Assembly (NCBI GenBank): GCA_009784095.1
Contig: WRDL01000049.1
Coordinates: 1 to 9,755, forward strand
Source: Coriobacteriia bacterium
Lineage (GTDB): Bacteria; Actinomycetota; Coriobacteriia; WRKU01
DNA: 9,755 bases
Direction of reading: 5' to 3'
In this document: in pieces, positions 1 to 5,160 of the stretch
Layout of the letters: each line of letters opens with the position of its first letter
How positions within the stretch are numbered: the first letter of the stretch is position 1
Position numbers and translations under genes: made by a program
Notes under the pieces: model-generated
What the model saw: only the letters and a program-made list of their open reading frames with translations
Databases searched by the model: none
What the model was told of the DNA's origin: nothing

Positions 1-827
1 AGGAGCGCAAGGCTCGTCCAAAGCGTGAATTTAGGGGAAACCAGTCCCAGCATCGAGAGTTGGGTACCCGCGATGATCATGATCATGATGAACCCGAGCC
101 AGAACATCATCTTGCCCATGATGATCTGGAACGCGCGGTTGTTCGCCAGCCCACGCGCGACATCGGTGTCGTCGGTCTGGCGTTTCGCTCGATTGATCAT
201 CCACCCAAGAAAGGCGAAGAGCACGGTCATCGCGAGCATCATCATCGGCACCGACAGGATCAGGCTTATCGACTTCTCCGCATAGGACAGAACCGTCCCA
301 TCCATCCCGACATCTTGCGGGATCTGATCGGGCAGGGACGGATACATCATCAGCGTGAGCGCGATCAATGCCGCAGTGATCACGAGAAATGAGAGATACC
401 ACCACGGACTGAAAAGCGCGCGTTCGTCCTTCTTGTAGGTGACCTGGGCTGATCTTATCGAAGAAAGCGTCCAGTCGCTCATGCGTTTGTAGTCGCGTAC
501 TTGGTGATACGCACGGATATAGAATACGAACGAGATGATCATGTAGAGAAAGATCAGACCGACGTTGGTGAATGCCGCCTGCGAGTCCGGAAGACGCAGA
601 AGCATCCACAGCCCGATGAGCATGAACAGCACCCCAAAGACCAGGTTGCCCCAGACGTATTGCTGGCGCACGGTGGAGAGGAACTCGTTATCGTAGAGTT
701 CTCGAGGGACCGCGATCCCGAACGCGATCGATTTTTTCGTGAAATACGGCAGGAATGCCGATGCAAAGATAAGCAACAGCCAGGTGAACCCCATTATGCC
801 CAAGATATAGGCGATCTCACTATTCAT
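1..827 (-). CDS. DUF1648-type multi-pass membrane protein, 3' end cut by window edge
   Basis: The reading frame is open from about 833 to the left edge, so the C-terminus is missing; about 275 residues are visible. Hydrophobic segments lie near residues 4-28, 58-78, 88-105, 143-162, 186-208 and 238-260, so it is an integral membrane protein. Residues 162-185 carry the DUF1648 signature (PSLPDQIP, then a DG turn, then SYAEKS), although the His usual after the IP is replaced (QDVG). I chose the ATG at 827 because GGAGG (836-840) sits 8 nt upstream of it; the in-frame ATG at 833 is only 2 nt from that site. The site overlaps the stop of the GntR gene, so the two genes are probably co-translated. 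In known families, DUF1648 proteins (including SdpI relatives) are often paired with small regulators and some act in self-immunity or envelope stress. The role here is inference only. Confidence 0.8.
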   Translation of the reverse strand, partial: MNSEIAYILGIMGFTWLLLIFASAFLPYFTKKSIAFGIAVPRELYDNEFLSTVRQQYVWGNLVFGVLFMLIGLWMLLRLPDSQAAFTNVGLIFLYMIISFVFYIRAYHQVRDYKRMSDWTLSSIRSAQVTYKKDERALFSPWWYLSFLVITAALIALTLMMYPSLPDQIPQDVGMDGTVLSYAEKSISLILSVPMMMLAMTVLFAFLGWMINRAKRQTDDTDVARGLANNRAFQIIMGKMMFWLGFIMIMIIAGTQLSMLGLVSPKFTLWTSLAL

Positions 828-839
828 CGTCATATCCTC

Positions 840-1214
840 CTAGCTTATGCTTTCGTCCCATAAACGTTCCATCAGCTCACTGTACTGCTCTTTTCCAATG
901 TCGTGCGCGCGCAACTCGATCACGATGGGGAGCAGGACCTTCTCAAACTGTGACATCGACTCCTTGTCGAGCTTGGGCGGCGTGACCACGATCGCGCCTT
1001 TGTTACGCGTCATCTCTATATATCCTTCATCGGCGAGTATGGTATAGACCTTGCGTACCGTATGAAGGTTGATTCCCAGATCCTGTGCCAGGTCACGGAC
1101 CGATCTGAGCCGCTCGCCTTCGACGATCTCACCGGAGAGGATACCGGCGATCAACGCCGTTTTCAACTGCTGATAGATCGGCACGCTACTGCGTGAATCG
1201 ACTTCGACGATCAT
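840..1214 (-). CDS. GntR-family transcriptional regulator, YtrA-like short form
   Basis: This 124-residue protein has an N-terminal winged helix-turn-helix: PIYQQLK at 12-18, GILSGEI at 24-30, then RLRSVRDLAQDLGIN (35-49) with the recognition helix around 47-62 (NLHTVRKVYTILADEGYIE). The wing ends at NKGAIVV near 71-77. Only about 45 residues follow, too short for the FadR or HutC effector domains, which fits the YtrA subfamily. The start is set by AAGAGG (1221-1226) 6 nt before the ATG. It lies 42 nt downstream of the hydrolase and 12 nt upstream of the DUF1648 gene, so all three form one leftward unit. YtrA-type regulators usually repress their own operon by binding repeated or palindromic sites; the TTGTTATA repeats in front of the hydrolase are the obvious candidate. 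The effector is unknown. Confidence 0.92.
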   Translation of the reverse strand: MIVEVDSRSSVPIYQQLKTALIAGILSGEIVEGERLRSVRDLAQDLGINLHTVRKVYTILADEGYIEMTRNKGAIVVTPPKLDKESMSQFEKVLLPIVIELRAHDIGKEQYSELMERLWDESIS

Positions 1215-1256
1215 TGCAGACCTCTTTTCGTATCAATCCGGTCATTGCTCATGTTT

Positions 1257-2222
1257 TCATCTTTCGTCGATTGCTGCAACACGATCGCTCCCCTCAGGCG
1301 CGACCTTCTCATCCACTGTATGGATCCAAGCGGAGACATCATCGAGAAGCCCCTCATCGACATGTCCCGGCACCTTATAGTCTTTCAGCGTTCCATGTTG
1401 GTAGGAGTTCGTGAACACGTGGTTGAGCCCGGGATAGACCTTGAGGGTCGCGTTTGGATTACCTTCCATGATCTCGCGGAAACCCTCGAAGTCCTTGTCG
1501 ACCTTGACCTGGAAATCCTTCTCTCCCTGTAGGACGAAGATCGGTTTAGGGAAGTCTTGAAGGTACGCATCAGGTTGGTGAGCCTCCATGTCCTTGAAGT
1601 AGTACCCGGTCGTCCCTCCCATCATCTTGAGGTCCTTGGATTCCTCCACGTTCAAGGTATCGAGCTTGGTGAACTTGTCAAAGATCGCCTTGATCTGTTT
1701 GGATGCCAGCCACTTGATCGGTCCGCGATACCGTTCGAGCAGCTCGTCGGTCTGGTCTTTGAGGATCACCCGTAAGGTACGCGTTGACCCTGCCGCGATG
1801 ATAAGGCCGTCGAAGTTGCCACCCTCCGCATCGATGCGCGGGGCGAGCATACCTCCCTGACTGTGTCCGAAGATGAAGATCTTGCCAATACGGGGATCTG
1901 CTCTGAGCATCGTAGCGGCAAAGATGGCATCCTCGATCGACTCGTCCCAAACGGTGAGGTTCTTGATCTCTTTGATCAGTTTTCTGCCGTAGGTCTTGGT
2001 GCGCTTATCATAGCGGATCGTCGCGATCCCGCGCCTTGCTAGTCCTTCGGCGATATCTTTGAACGGCTTGATCGCAGAGATCTTCGAGTCCATGTCGGTC
2101 GAGCCTGACCCTTGCACAAGGATGACCGCAGGAATATTCTCGCTGACACCATCGGGCAGGGTCAATATCCCATTGAGTGGGTATCGGGTATCTTCTCCGA
2201 TGACTATCTTCTCTTCGATCAT
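1257..2222 (-). CDS. alpha/beta hydrolase (S9/BAAT/dienelactone-hydrolase-like)
   Basis: A serine hydrolase of about 321 residues with the alpha/beta-hydrolase fold. Numbered from the ATG at 2222, the visible elements are an oxyanion-type loop VQGSGSTD (36-43), a strand ending RYDKRT (70-75), the nucleophile elbow GHSQGG (119-124, Ser121), a likely acid in LQGEKDF (Asp236) and the His of LNHVF (His268). It has no signal peptide, so it is probably cytoplasmic. A cap-like helical insert lies between about 155 and 215. The frame also has an ATG at 2237 (MRGQSM), but its AAGGA is only 3 nt away, whereas AGAGG precedes the ATG at 2222 at good distance, so I chose 2222. First gene of the hydrolase-GntR-DUF1648 unit. 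The substrate cannot be told; the family includes esterases, lactone hydrolases and peptidases. Confidence 0.9.
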   Translation of the reverse strand: MIEEKIVIGEDTRYPLNGILTLPDGVSENIPAVILVQGSGSTDMDSKISAIKPFKDIAEGLARRGIATIRYDKRTKTYGRKLIKEIKNLTVWDESIEDAIFAATMLRADPRIGKIFIFGHSQGGMLAPRIDAEGGNFDGLIIAAGSTRTLRVILKDQTDELLERYRGPIKWLASKQIKAIFDKFTKLDTLNVEESKDLKMMGGTTGYYFKDMEAHQPDAYLQDFPKPIFVLQGEKDFQVKVDKDFEGFREIMEGNPNATLKVYPGLNHVFTNSYQHGTLKDYKVPGHVDEGLLDDVSAWIHTVDEKVAPEGSDRVAAIDER

Positions 2223-2423
2223 GCTCTGTCCTCTCATCGTTCCTTGTTATACTTGTTATATTTGTTATATTACAACTATAACATATCAATCCCGCTCCGA
2301 GCGAAATGAAGTAATGGTGAAGCAAACGTGTAACCTTCATGCTACTCGATGCTCTCCTCACATTTTTTATTTTTCATCTCTTAGAATCGAGTCACGTTGA
2401 AAACTCTGTAGGAAGGAAAAGCA
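2223..2423. promoter_or_regulatory. divergent intergenic region, promoters for the hydrolase unit and the small-protein pair
   Basis: An AT-rich gap between divergent genes. Leftward, the minus strand has TGTTATAGT (an extended -10 with one mismatch, near 2276-2284) followed downstream by repeated ATATAACAA units, so a repressor there would block initiation. Rightward candidates are TTGTTA (2244-2249), 16 bp, TATATT (2266-2271), and a lone TAGAAT at 2382-2387 about 40 nt before the first small gene. Those are consensus-type matches only; which is used is unknown. The rest of the gap shows no ORF with a ribosome site. Confidence 0.45.
2244..2283. repeat. three TTGTTATA direct repeats at 9-bp period plus inverted half, candidate operator
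   Basis: TTGTTATA occurs at 2244-2251, 2253-2260 and 2262-2269. The opposite orientation, TATAACA, lies at 2277-2283, which makes a TGTTATA-N7-TATAACA inverted repeat at 2263-2283. The block lies 22-61 nt upstream of the chosen hydrolase start. A 9-bp period is slightly under one helical turn. The inference is binding by the GntR protein encoded in the same unit. Confidence 0.5.
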
Positions 2424-2657
2424 ATGAACGAGTCACACCAGAAGTTTTACGATTTCGCGATGGAGAACATCATGCCCGGGAAAGAGACCGAGGCCGAGGA
2501 GCTTCTTCGCGAGGGATTTGAGCGCTACGATGCAGGAACGTATGACCAATCATACTTTGACGAGGTAAAGCCGAAGTATCTTGAGTTGGTGCAACCGGAT
2601 CGGTGGGAAGGCTTTAAAACGGCTGTCTCTCATTTCATGGAGGATCTGGTTTTTTAA
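2424..2657 (+). CDS. small protein of unknown function, first of a tandem paralogous pair
   Basis: A 77-residue acidic protein that I do not recognise. It has no signal peptide or membrane segment, so it is likely cytoplasmic. Visible features are a PGKE turn (18-21), an amphipathic ELLREGFERYDAGT stretch (25-38), and EVKPKYLEL followed by EGFK in the C-terminal half; the layout suggests a small mostly helical domain. The start is supported by GGAAGGA just upstream of the ATG (2424). It shares 38 of 77 aligned residues with the next gene by my hand alignment, without gaps, and the conserved residues are PGKE, LL, EGF, AGT, EV, PKY, EL and EGFK. The shared residues point to selection on a protein rather than chance open frames. 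Confidence 0.75.
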   Translation: MNESHQKFYDFAMENIMPGKETEAEELLREGFERYDAGTYDQSYFDEVKPKYLELVQPDRWEGFKTAVSHFMEDLVF

Positions 2658-2708
2658 TATAGCAACGTATGTGGAGTATACGATTAACGCCGAAGGGAGG
2701 GTTTTATT

Positions 2709-2948
2709 ATGACTATGAATACCGGACAACAACTATTTCGTGATTTCATCATGCAGGGCGCGCTGCCAGGCAAGGAGTCTGCACTTGAGGACCTCTTGAC
2801 CGAAGGTTTCGATCGCCAAGCAGCGGGGACCTTTGATCGTGATTACGTGAACGAGGTAACACCGAAATACACCGAGCTTCTTCGCCCTGAGCATCACGAG
2901 GGTTTCAAGAACGCTGCTGAGCACATTCTTTCTACCCTAGCCGTGTAA
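2709..2948 (+). CDS. small protein of unknown function, second of the tandem pair
   Basis: A 79-residue protein paralogous to the gene 51 nt upstream, with the same order of motifs (PGKE, EGF, AGT, EVTPKY, EGFK) and near-equal length. It has its own strong Shine-Dalgarno, AAGGGAGG, 8 nt before the ATG at 2709; the second Met (residue 3) is too far from it. The first gene has no terminator of its own, and a good intrinsic terminator lies 53 nt after this one, so both are probably on one transcript. Soluble, function unknown. Two copies kept side by side but half diverged suggest different partners or a heteromer; that is inference. Confidence 0.78.
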   Translation: MTMNTGQQLFRDFIMQGALPGKESALEDLLTEGFDRQAAGTFDRDYVNEVTPKYTELLRPEHHEGFKNAAEHILSTLAV

Positions 2949-3001
2949 ACGCCAGAATCTATAGAGCGTGGTCTCTGTACTCTATGCAGAGCGAACGGAG
3001 C

Positions 3002-3028
3002 AAAATGGAGCCGACGGCTCCATTTTTT
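3002..3028 (+). terminator. intrinsic terminator after the small-protein pair
   Basis: An 11-bp stem AAAATGGAGCC / GGCTCCATTTT with a GAC loop, running into TTTTTT at 3023-3028. On the minus strand the stem is also followed by TTTTGC, so it may serve the convergent yccF gene weakly. Confidence 0.85.
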
Positions 3029-3033
3029 ATGAA

Positions 3034-3070
3034 CGGTGGGACAAAAGGAACCGACCCCACTGTCTCACCG
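3034..3070. repeat. REP-like imperfect palindrome overlapping the yccF stop
   Basis: On the minus strand, arms CGGTGAGACA and TGTCCCACCG pair with one mismatch around a 17-nt centre that reads GTGGGGTCGGTTCCTTT. The inner GTGGG / CCCAC can pair alternatively. The core (GGTTCC next to TTTTGTCCC) resembles, from memory, the short palindromes spread by REP-associated tyrosine transposases (RAYT). No transposase is in the window and I see no second copy. It may instead be a structure in the 3' end of the yccF mRNA. Confidence 0.4.
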
Positions 3071-3436
3071 TCTTACGTGAACGACATCGGCTCCGAACGG
3101 CAGTAACGCGACCTTCGCCAACTTGAAACACTGCATACCGAACGGGATGCCGATGATGGTGATATAGAAGATGGCGCCGACAACGATCGCCTCGAAAGCG
3201 AGCACCGCTCCGCCGAACACGATCCACAATACGTTGAGTATCAACGAGGGCGCGGAGCTGGAGAGCCTCACATCCTTCTTGAACGGGAAGAATGCGACCT
3301 CGGCGATCTTGAAGCATTGTTTGCCGATCGGAATGCCGATGATCGTGATACACCAAAGTACCCCGACTAACGCCCAACTCAGACCGAGTGGTAAGCCGCC
3401 GAAAATGAACCATATGATATTGCCGAGTGTTCTCAT
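3065..3436 (-). CDS. yccF: YccF family membrane protein, two YccF domains
   Basis: A 123-residue membrane protein made of two tandem copies of the YccF (formerly DUF307) domain: residues 6-56 (IIWFIFGG, then ITIIGIPIGKQCFKIAEVAFFPF) and 67-117 (VLWIVFGG, then ITIIGIPFGMQCFKLAKVALLPF). The ITIIGIP-G-QCFK-A block in each copy is diagnostic. Four membrane-spanning segments are likely. The frame is open 53 codons further upstream, but GGGGA 6 nt before the ATG at 3436, and the family's start right before the first domain (MRTLGNIIW), fix the start here. Length is typical for the family. YccF proteins are widespread inner-membrane proteins without an established function. A TAGAAT (minus strand, 3484-3489) about 50 nt upstream could be its -10 box, but I see no clear -35. 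Confidence 0.9.
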   Translation of the reverse strand: MRTLGNIIWFIFGGLPLGLSWALVGVLWCITIIGIPIGKQCFKIAEVAFFPFKKDVRLSSSAPSLILNVLWIVFGGAVLAFEAIVVGAIFYITIIGIPFGMQCFKLAKVALLPFGADVVHVRR

Positions 3437-3577
3437 CGTCTTCCCCTTTGCGACTGAGCGTCCTGTTTGTGTCTTACTCTCAGATTCTAGCGGAAAAGTG
3501 AGCGTGAGTTGTGTACAAGGTTGCCAAGAAAGAGACCTTTCGGATGCGTCACCTCGCACTTTTGTGCAGATTCTGCA

Positions 3578-3586
3578 TGTTATACT
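3578..3586 (+). promoter_or_regulatory. extended -10 promoter TGTTATACT
   Basis: TG-n-TATACT matches the extended -10 consensus with one change. No good -35 is present, as is allowed for extended -10 promoters. The expected transcript start, 6-8 nt past the box, falls on or next to the ATG at 3594, which suggests a leaderless message. Confidence 0.5.
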
Positions 3587-3593
3587 CACTGAC

Positions 3594-3689
3594 ATGACGG
3601 ATCGCTATAAGCCAAGCTGGCAATCGGTTCCATCCAAAATCCGGCTAGCTGGTGAAACATCTCATTTGAACTGCGAAAGAAGGGCGTGA
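3594..3689 (+). CDS. putative leaderless small ORF, 31 residues, upstream of a membrane protein gene
   Basis: The ATG lies 8 nt past the end of the extended -10 box, so the message would have little or no leader. The peptide begins MTDRYKPSWQ and ends HLNCERRA. It is net basic (6 Arg/Lys, 3 Asp/Glu) with no signal or membrane segment. Its TGA at 3687-3689 lies 10 nt before the ATG of the next gene. The only good purine-rich ribosome site for that gene (AAGAAGG) lies inside this ORF's last codons, so ribosomes finishing here could re-initiate downstream. It may be a leader peptide whose translation controls the next gene, or simply the 5' part of the transcript with no functional product. Confidence 0.4.
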   Translation: MTDRYKPSWQSVPSKIRLAGETSHLNCERRA

Positions 3690-3699
3690 GAGCGACACA

Positions 3700-4170
3700 A
3701 TGAACCCAAATACTCGAAACGGTGTCGGCATCGGCTTTTCTGCGTATGGCGCGCTGATCGTGGCACTGCAGGCATTGCCTAATATCATCTGGGCGCTGTT
3801 TCCTCCCACGCTCAACTCGTTGGAAGGAAACGCGTCCTCGATACCTTTCATTGAGTACGGTGAGCATATTCTGGGTGTCGCGATCGTTGTTTTCCTCCTA
3901 TTCCTGGTGCGAAAAGGTTCTGAAGGGAAGGTCCCGAAAAATGGGTTCAGCGTCGTCGCATTTGTCGCGATCGCACTCTATTGGCTGTGCTGGGTGCTTT
4001 ATTTCTACGGAGTGCAACCTCTATTGGTGATTTACGCGATGGTCGTGTTGCCACCGATCGCGTTCTTTTGTGCCGGAGCCGCGCAGAAAGTGTATCTCAT
4101 CTCGGCGGTCAGCATCGCATTCCTTGTATTCCATCTTATCGTCGCTCTGGAGAACTTCCCCCTCAGATAA
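3700..4170 (+). CDS. multi-pass membrane protein of unknown function
   Basis: A 156-residue hydrophobic protein with about five likely membrane segments (near residues 12-34, 52-70, 83-103, 106-126 and 131-149), short loops, and a basic stretch RKGSEGKVPK at 71-80. I see no family motif I can name. The ribosome site is poor: AAGAAGG is about 16 nt from the ATG, and no better in-frame start exists upstream, so translation may depend on the 31-codon ORF that ends 10 nt before. It is divergent from yccF across a 157-bp gap and has no obvious terminator after it. The codon usage resembles its neighbours. Confidence 0.7.
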   Translation: MNPNTRNGVGIGFSAYGALIVALQALPNIIWALFPPTLNSLEGNASSIPFIEYGEHILGVAIVVFLLFLVRKGSEGKVPKNGFSVVAFVAIALYWLCWVLYFYGVQPLLVIYAMVVLPPIAFFCAGAAQKVYLISAVSIAFLVFHLIVALENFPLR

Positions 4171-4190
4171 GCTCGATCTGCATGCGCAAC

Positions 4191-4273
4191 GGTCTCGTCT
4201 GTATGTGAAATCAAAATTTGTAGCGTAACTCCCCATACCTGCATACAGAATGGTCGTTTCAGTATGCGAAATC
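4191..4273. repeat. imperfect 22-bp direct repeats with inverted halves upstream of the HAD gene
   Basis: The copy at 4191-4212 (GGTC..., ending GTATGTGAAATC) and the copy at 4252-4273 (GGTC..., ending GTATGCGAAATC) match at 17 of 22 positions, spaced 61 bp apart. TCTGTATG (4198-4205) is also inverted as CATACAGA (4242-4249). The block fills most of the 141-bp gap in front of the HAD promoter. It is a candidate regulator-binding array or a foldable element; no ORF or RNA gene explains it. Confidence 0.4.
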
Positions 4274-4296
4274 GATGTATGACGCACTCCTCCTCA

Positions 4297-4305
4297 TGCT
4301 ACACT
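4297..4305 (+). promoter_or_regulatory. extended -10 promoter TGCTACACT of the HAD gene
   Basis: TG-n-TACACT resembles the box at 3578. The ATG at 4312 begins 7 nt past its end and has no Shine-Dalgarno, which fits a leaderless start. Confidence 0.5.
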
Positions 4306-4311
4306 GAGTAC

Positions 4312-5031
4312 ATGGATGCCGAATCTGCCTCACGTGAGTCAATCAATCCGATCCACGCGGTATGTTTTGACTATGACGGCACTCTCATCGACAGCGAAAG
4401 CTTCTATTTCGAGACCATGCGCGACTGGTTACTCGACCACTTCGGAGTTCTGATCACAAAGAGCGAATACGCGTATTACGAAACGGTGCTCGATGACGAG
4501 ATCATCACCTGGCTGCTCGAGAACGATCGACTCGAGTCGCATACTCCTGCAGATGAGCCGCGCATACGTGGTGCGATCATGGATGAATGGCTCGTTCACT
4601 GGGATACGCTGATGGAAAGTGAGCATGCGCGCATGAACGCTCAGCGTCTGCATGACTTTAAAAGCCACACTCCGTTGCCACTCGCGCTGGTCACCTGCTC
4701 GTATCCGCCCTATGTCGATCCCTTCATCGACGCATATGGACTCGATGAGGTATTCTCTTATATTCTGACCGGGGATCTGGTCGAGCGCCTCAAACCTGAC
4801 CCCGAGATCTATCTGATGGCACTCGAAAAATTCGCACTCGAAGGTCGCGAGGTCGTGACCGTCGAGGACGCACCACGCGGCATCTCTTCCGCACTGAAAG
4901 CAGGTATCAGAGTAGTACGTCCGCTCGCCTATGTGCTCGAGCATGAACCGATGTCTGATACGATAGAAGTACCTGATCTCGAAGGTGCTTTGAACTATGT
5001 TTGCGGAGGGAACGGTAATGCGATATATTGA
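4312..5031 (+). CDS. HAD-superfamily hydrolase, beta-phosphoglucomutase-like (subfamily IA)
   Basis: A 239-residue cytoplasmic phosphatase or phosphomutase. All four HAD motifs are visible: motif I FDYDGT (Asp20 nucleophile, Asp22 acid/base), motif II VTCS (Thr128), motif III Lys161 in LKPDPEIY, and motif IV VEDAPRG (Glu185, Asp186). A helical cap lies between motifs I and II (about 30-110), as in phosphoglycolate phosphatase and beta-phosphoglucomutase relatives. In-frame ATGs at 4264 and 4279 exist but lack ribosome sites and precede the -10 box, so 4312 is preferred as a leaderless start. It reads towards ptsI with 89 nt between, bridged by a 30-codon ORF. A phosphatase or mutase acting on the sugar phosphate made by the PTS would make sense, but the substrate is inference; it could also be a general housekeeping phosphatase. 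Confidence 0.9.
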   Translation: MDAESASRESINPIHAVCFDYDGTLIDSESFYFETMRDWLLDHFGVLITKSEYAYYETVLDDEIITWLLENDRLESHTPADEPRIRGAIMDEWLVHWDTLMESEHARMNAQRLHDFKSHTPLPLALVTCSYPPYVDPFIDAYGLDEVFSYILTGDLVERLKPDPEIYLMALEKFALEGREVVTVEDAPRGISSALKAGIRVVRPLAYVLEHEPMSDTIEVPDLEGALNYVCGGNGNAIY

Positions 5032-5110
5032 GCCAGTGACCGATGCAAATAGGACGCTTTTAGGAAGGGAAGCGCTCCGTCGGTATTCGTTGTTCGGTTC
5101 ACCAAGGTAA
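5018..5110 (+). CDS. putative 30-residue bridging ORF between the HAD gene and ptsI
   Basis: It starts at an ATG with GGAGGG (5005-5010) at ideal distance, overlaps the last 14 nt of the HAD gene in another frame, and ends with TAA at 5108-5110, 10 nt before the ptsI ATG. The peptide begins MRYIEPVTDA and ends YSLFGSPR, net basic with no hydrophobic segment. Its stop codon lies within the AAGGTAAGG that serves as the ptsI ribosome site, the classic arrangement for stop-restart coupling. It would carry ribosomes from the HAD gene into the PTS genes or act as a leader peptide. There is no homology I recognise, and the product itself may not matter. Confidence 0.45.
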   Translation: MRYIEPVTDANRTLLGREALRRYSLFGSPR

Positions 5111-5160
5111 GGTAGTCGCCATGGACGGAATCATCGCTTCCCAAGGTAAGGCACTCGCCA
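5102..5160 (+). repeat. 20-bp direct repeat spanning the ptsI start
   Basis: CCAAGGTAAGG followed by a TCGCCA-type end occurs at 5102-5121 and 5141-5160, matching at 18 of 20 positions, 39 bp apart. The first copy contains the ptsI ribosome site and the A of its ATG; the second lies within codons 7-14. Confidence 0.55.

Noticed and set aside
31..609. 192-codon minus-strand ORF rich in Asp, Arg and His
   Set aside because: It overlaps the DUF1648 membrane protein frame, which has a ribosome site, membrane segments and a family motif; this frame has a low-complexity composition typical of an off-frame reading.
2008..2361. 117-codon minus-strand ORF over the hydrolase start and promoter
   Set aside because: Off-frame to the hydrolase, runs through the AT-rich repeats, and ends as Arg/Asp-rich low-complexity sequence.
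2961..2991. Small alternative hairpins (ATAGAG/CTCTAT versus CTCTG/CAGAG) before the terminator
   Set aside because: Stems of only 5-6 bp with no T-run; not distinguishable from chance next to the real terminator.
3437..3595. 53-codon N-terminal extension of the yccF frame
   Set aside because: Polar and unlike the family; the ATG at 3436 has a good ribosome site and starts right at the first domain, and the extension would cross the divergent promoter region.
4264..4311. 16-codon N-terminal extension of the HAD protein
   Set aside because: No ribosome site, includes the -10 box and repeat region, and is not needed for the HAD fold.
5055..5074. Weak hairpin CGCTT/AAGCG upstream of ptsI, considered as an antiterminator
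   Set aside because: Five-bp stem, no T-run and no antiterminator gene nearby; lies inside the 30-codon ORF.
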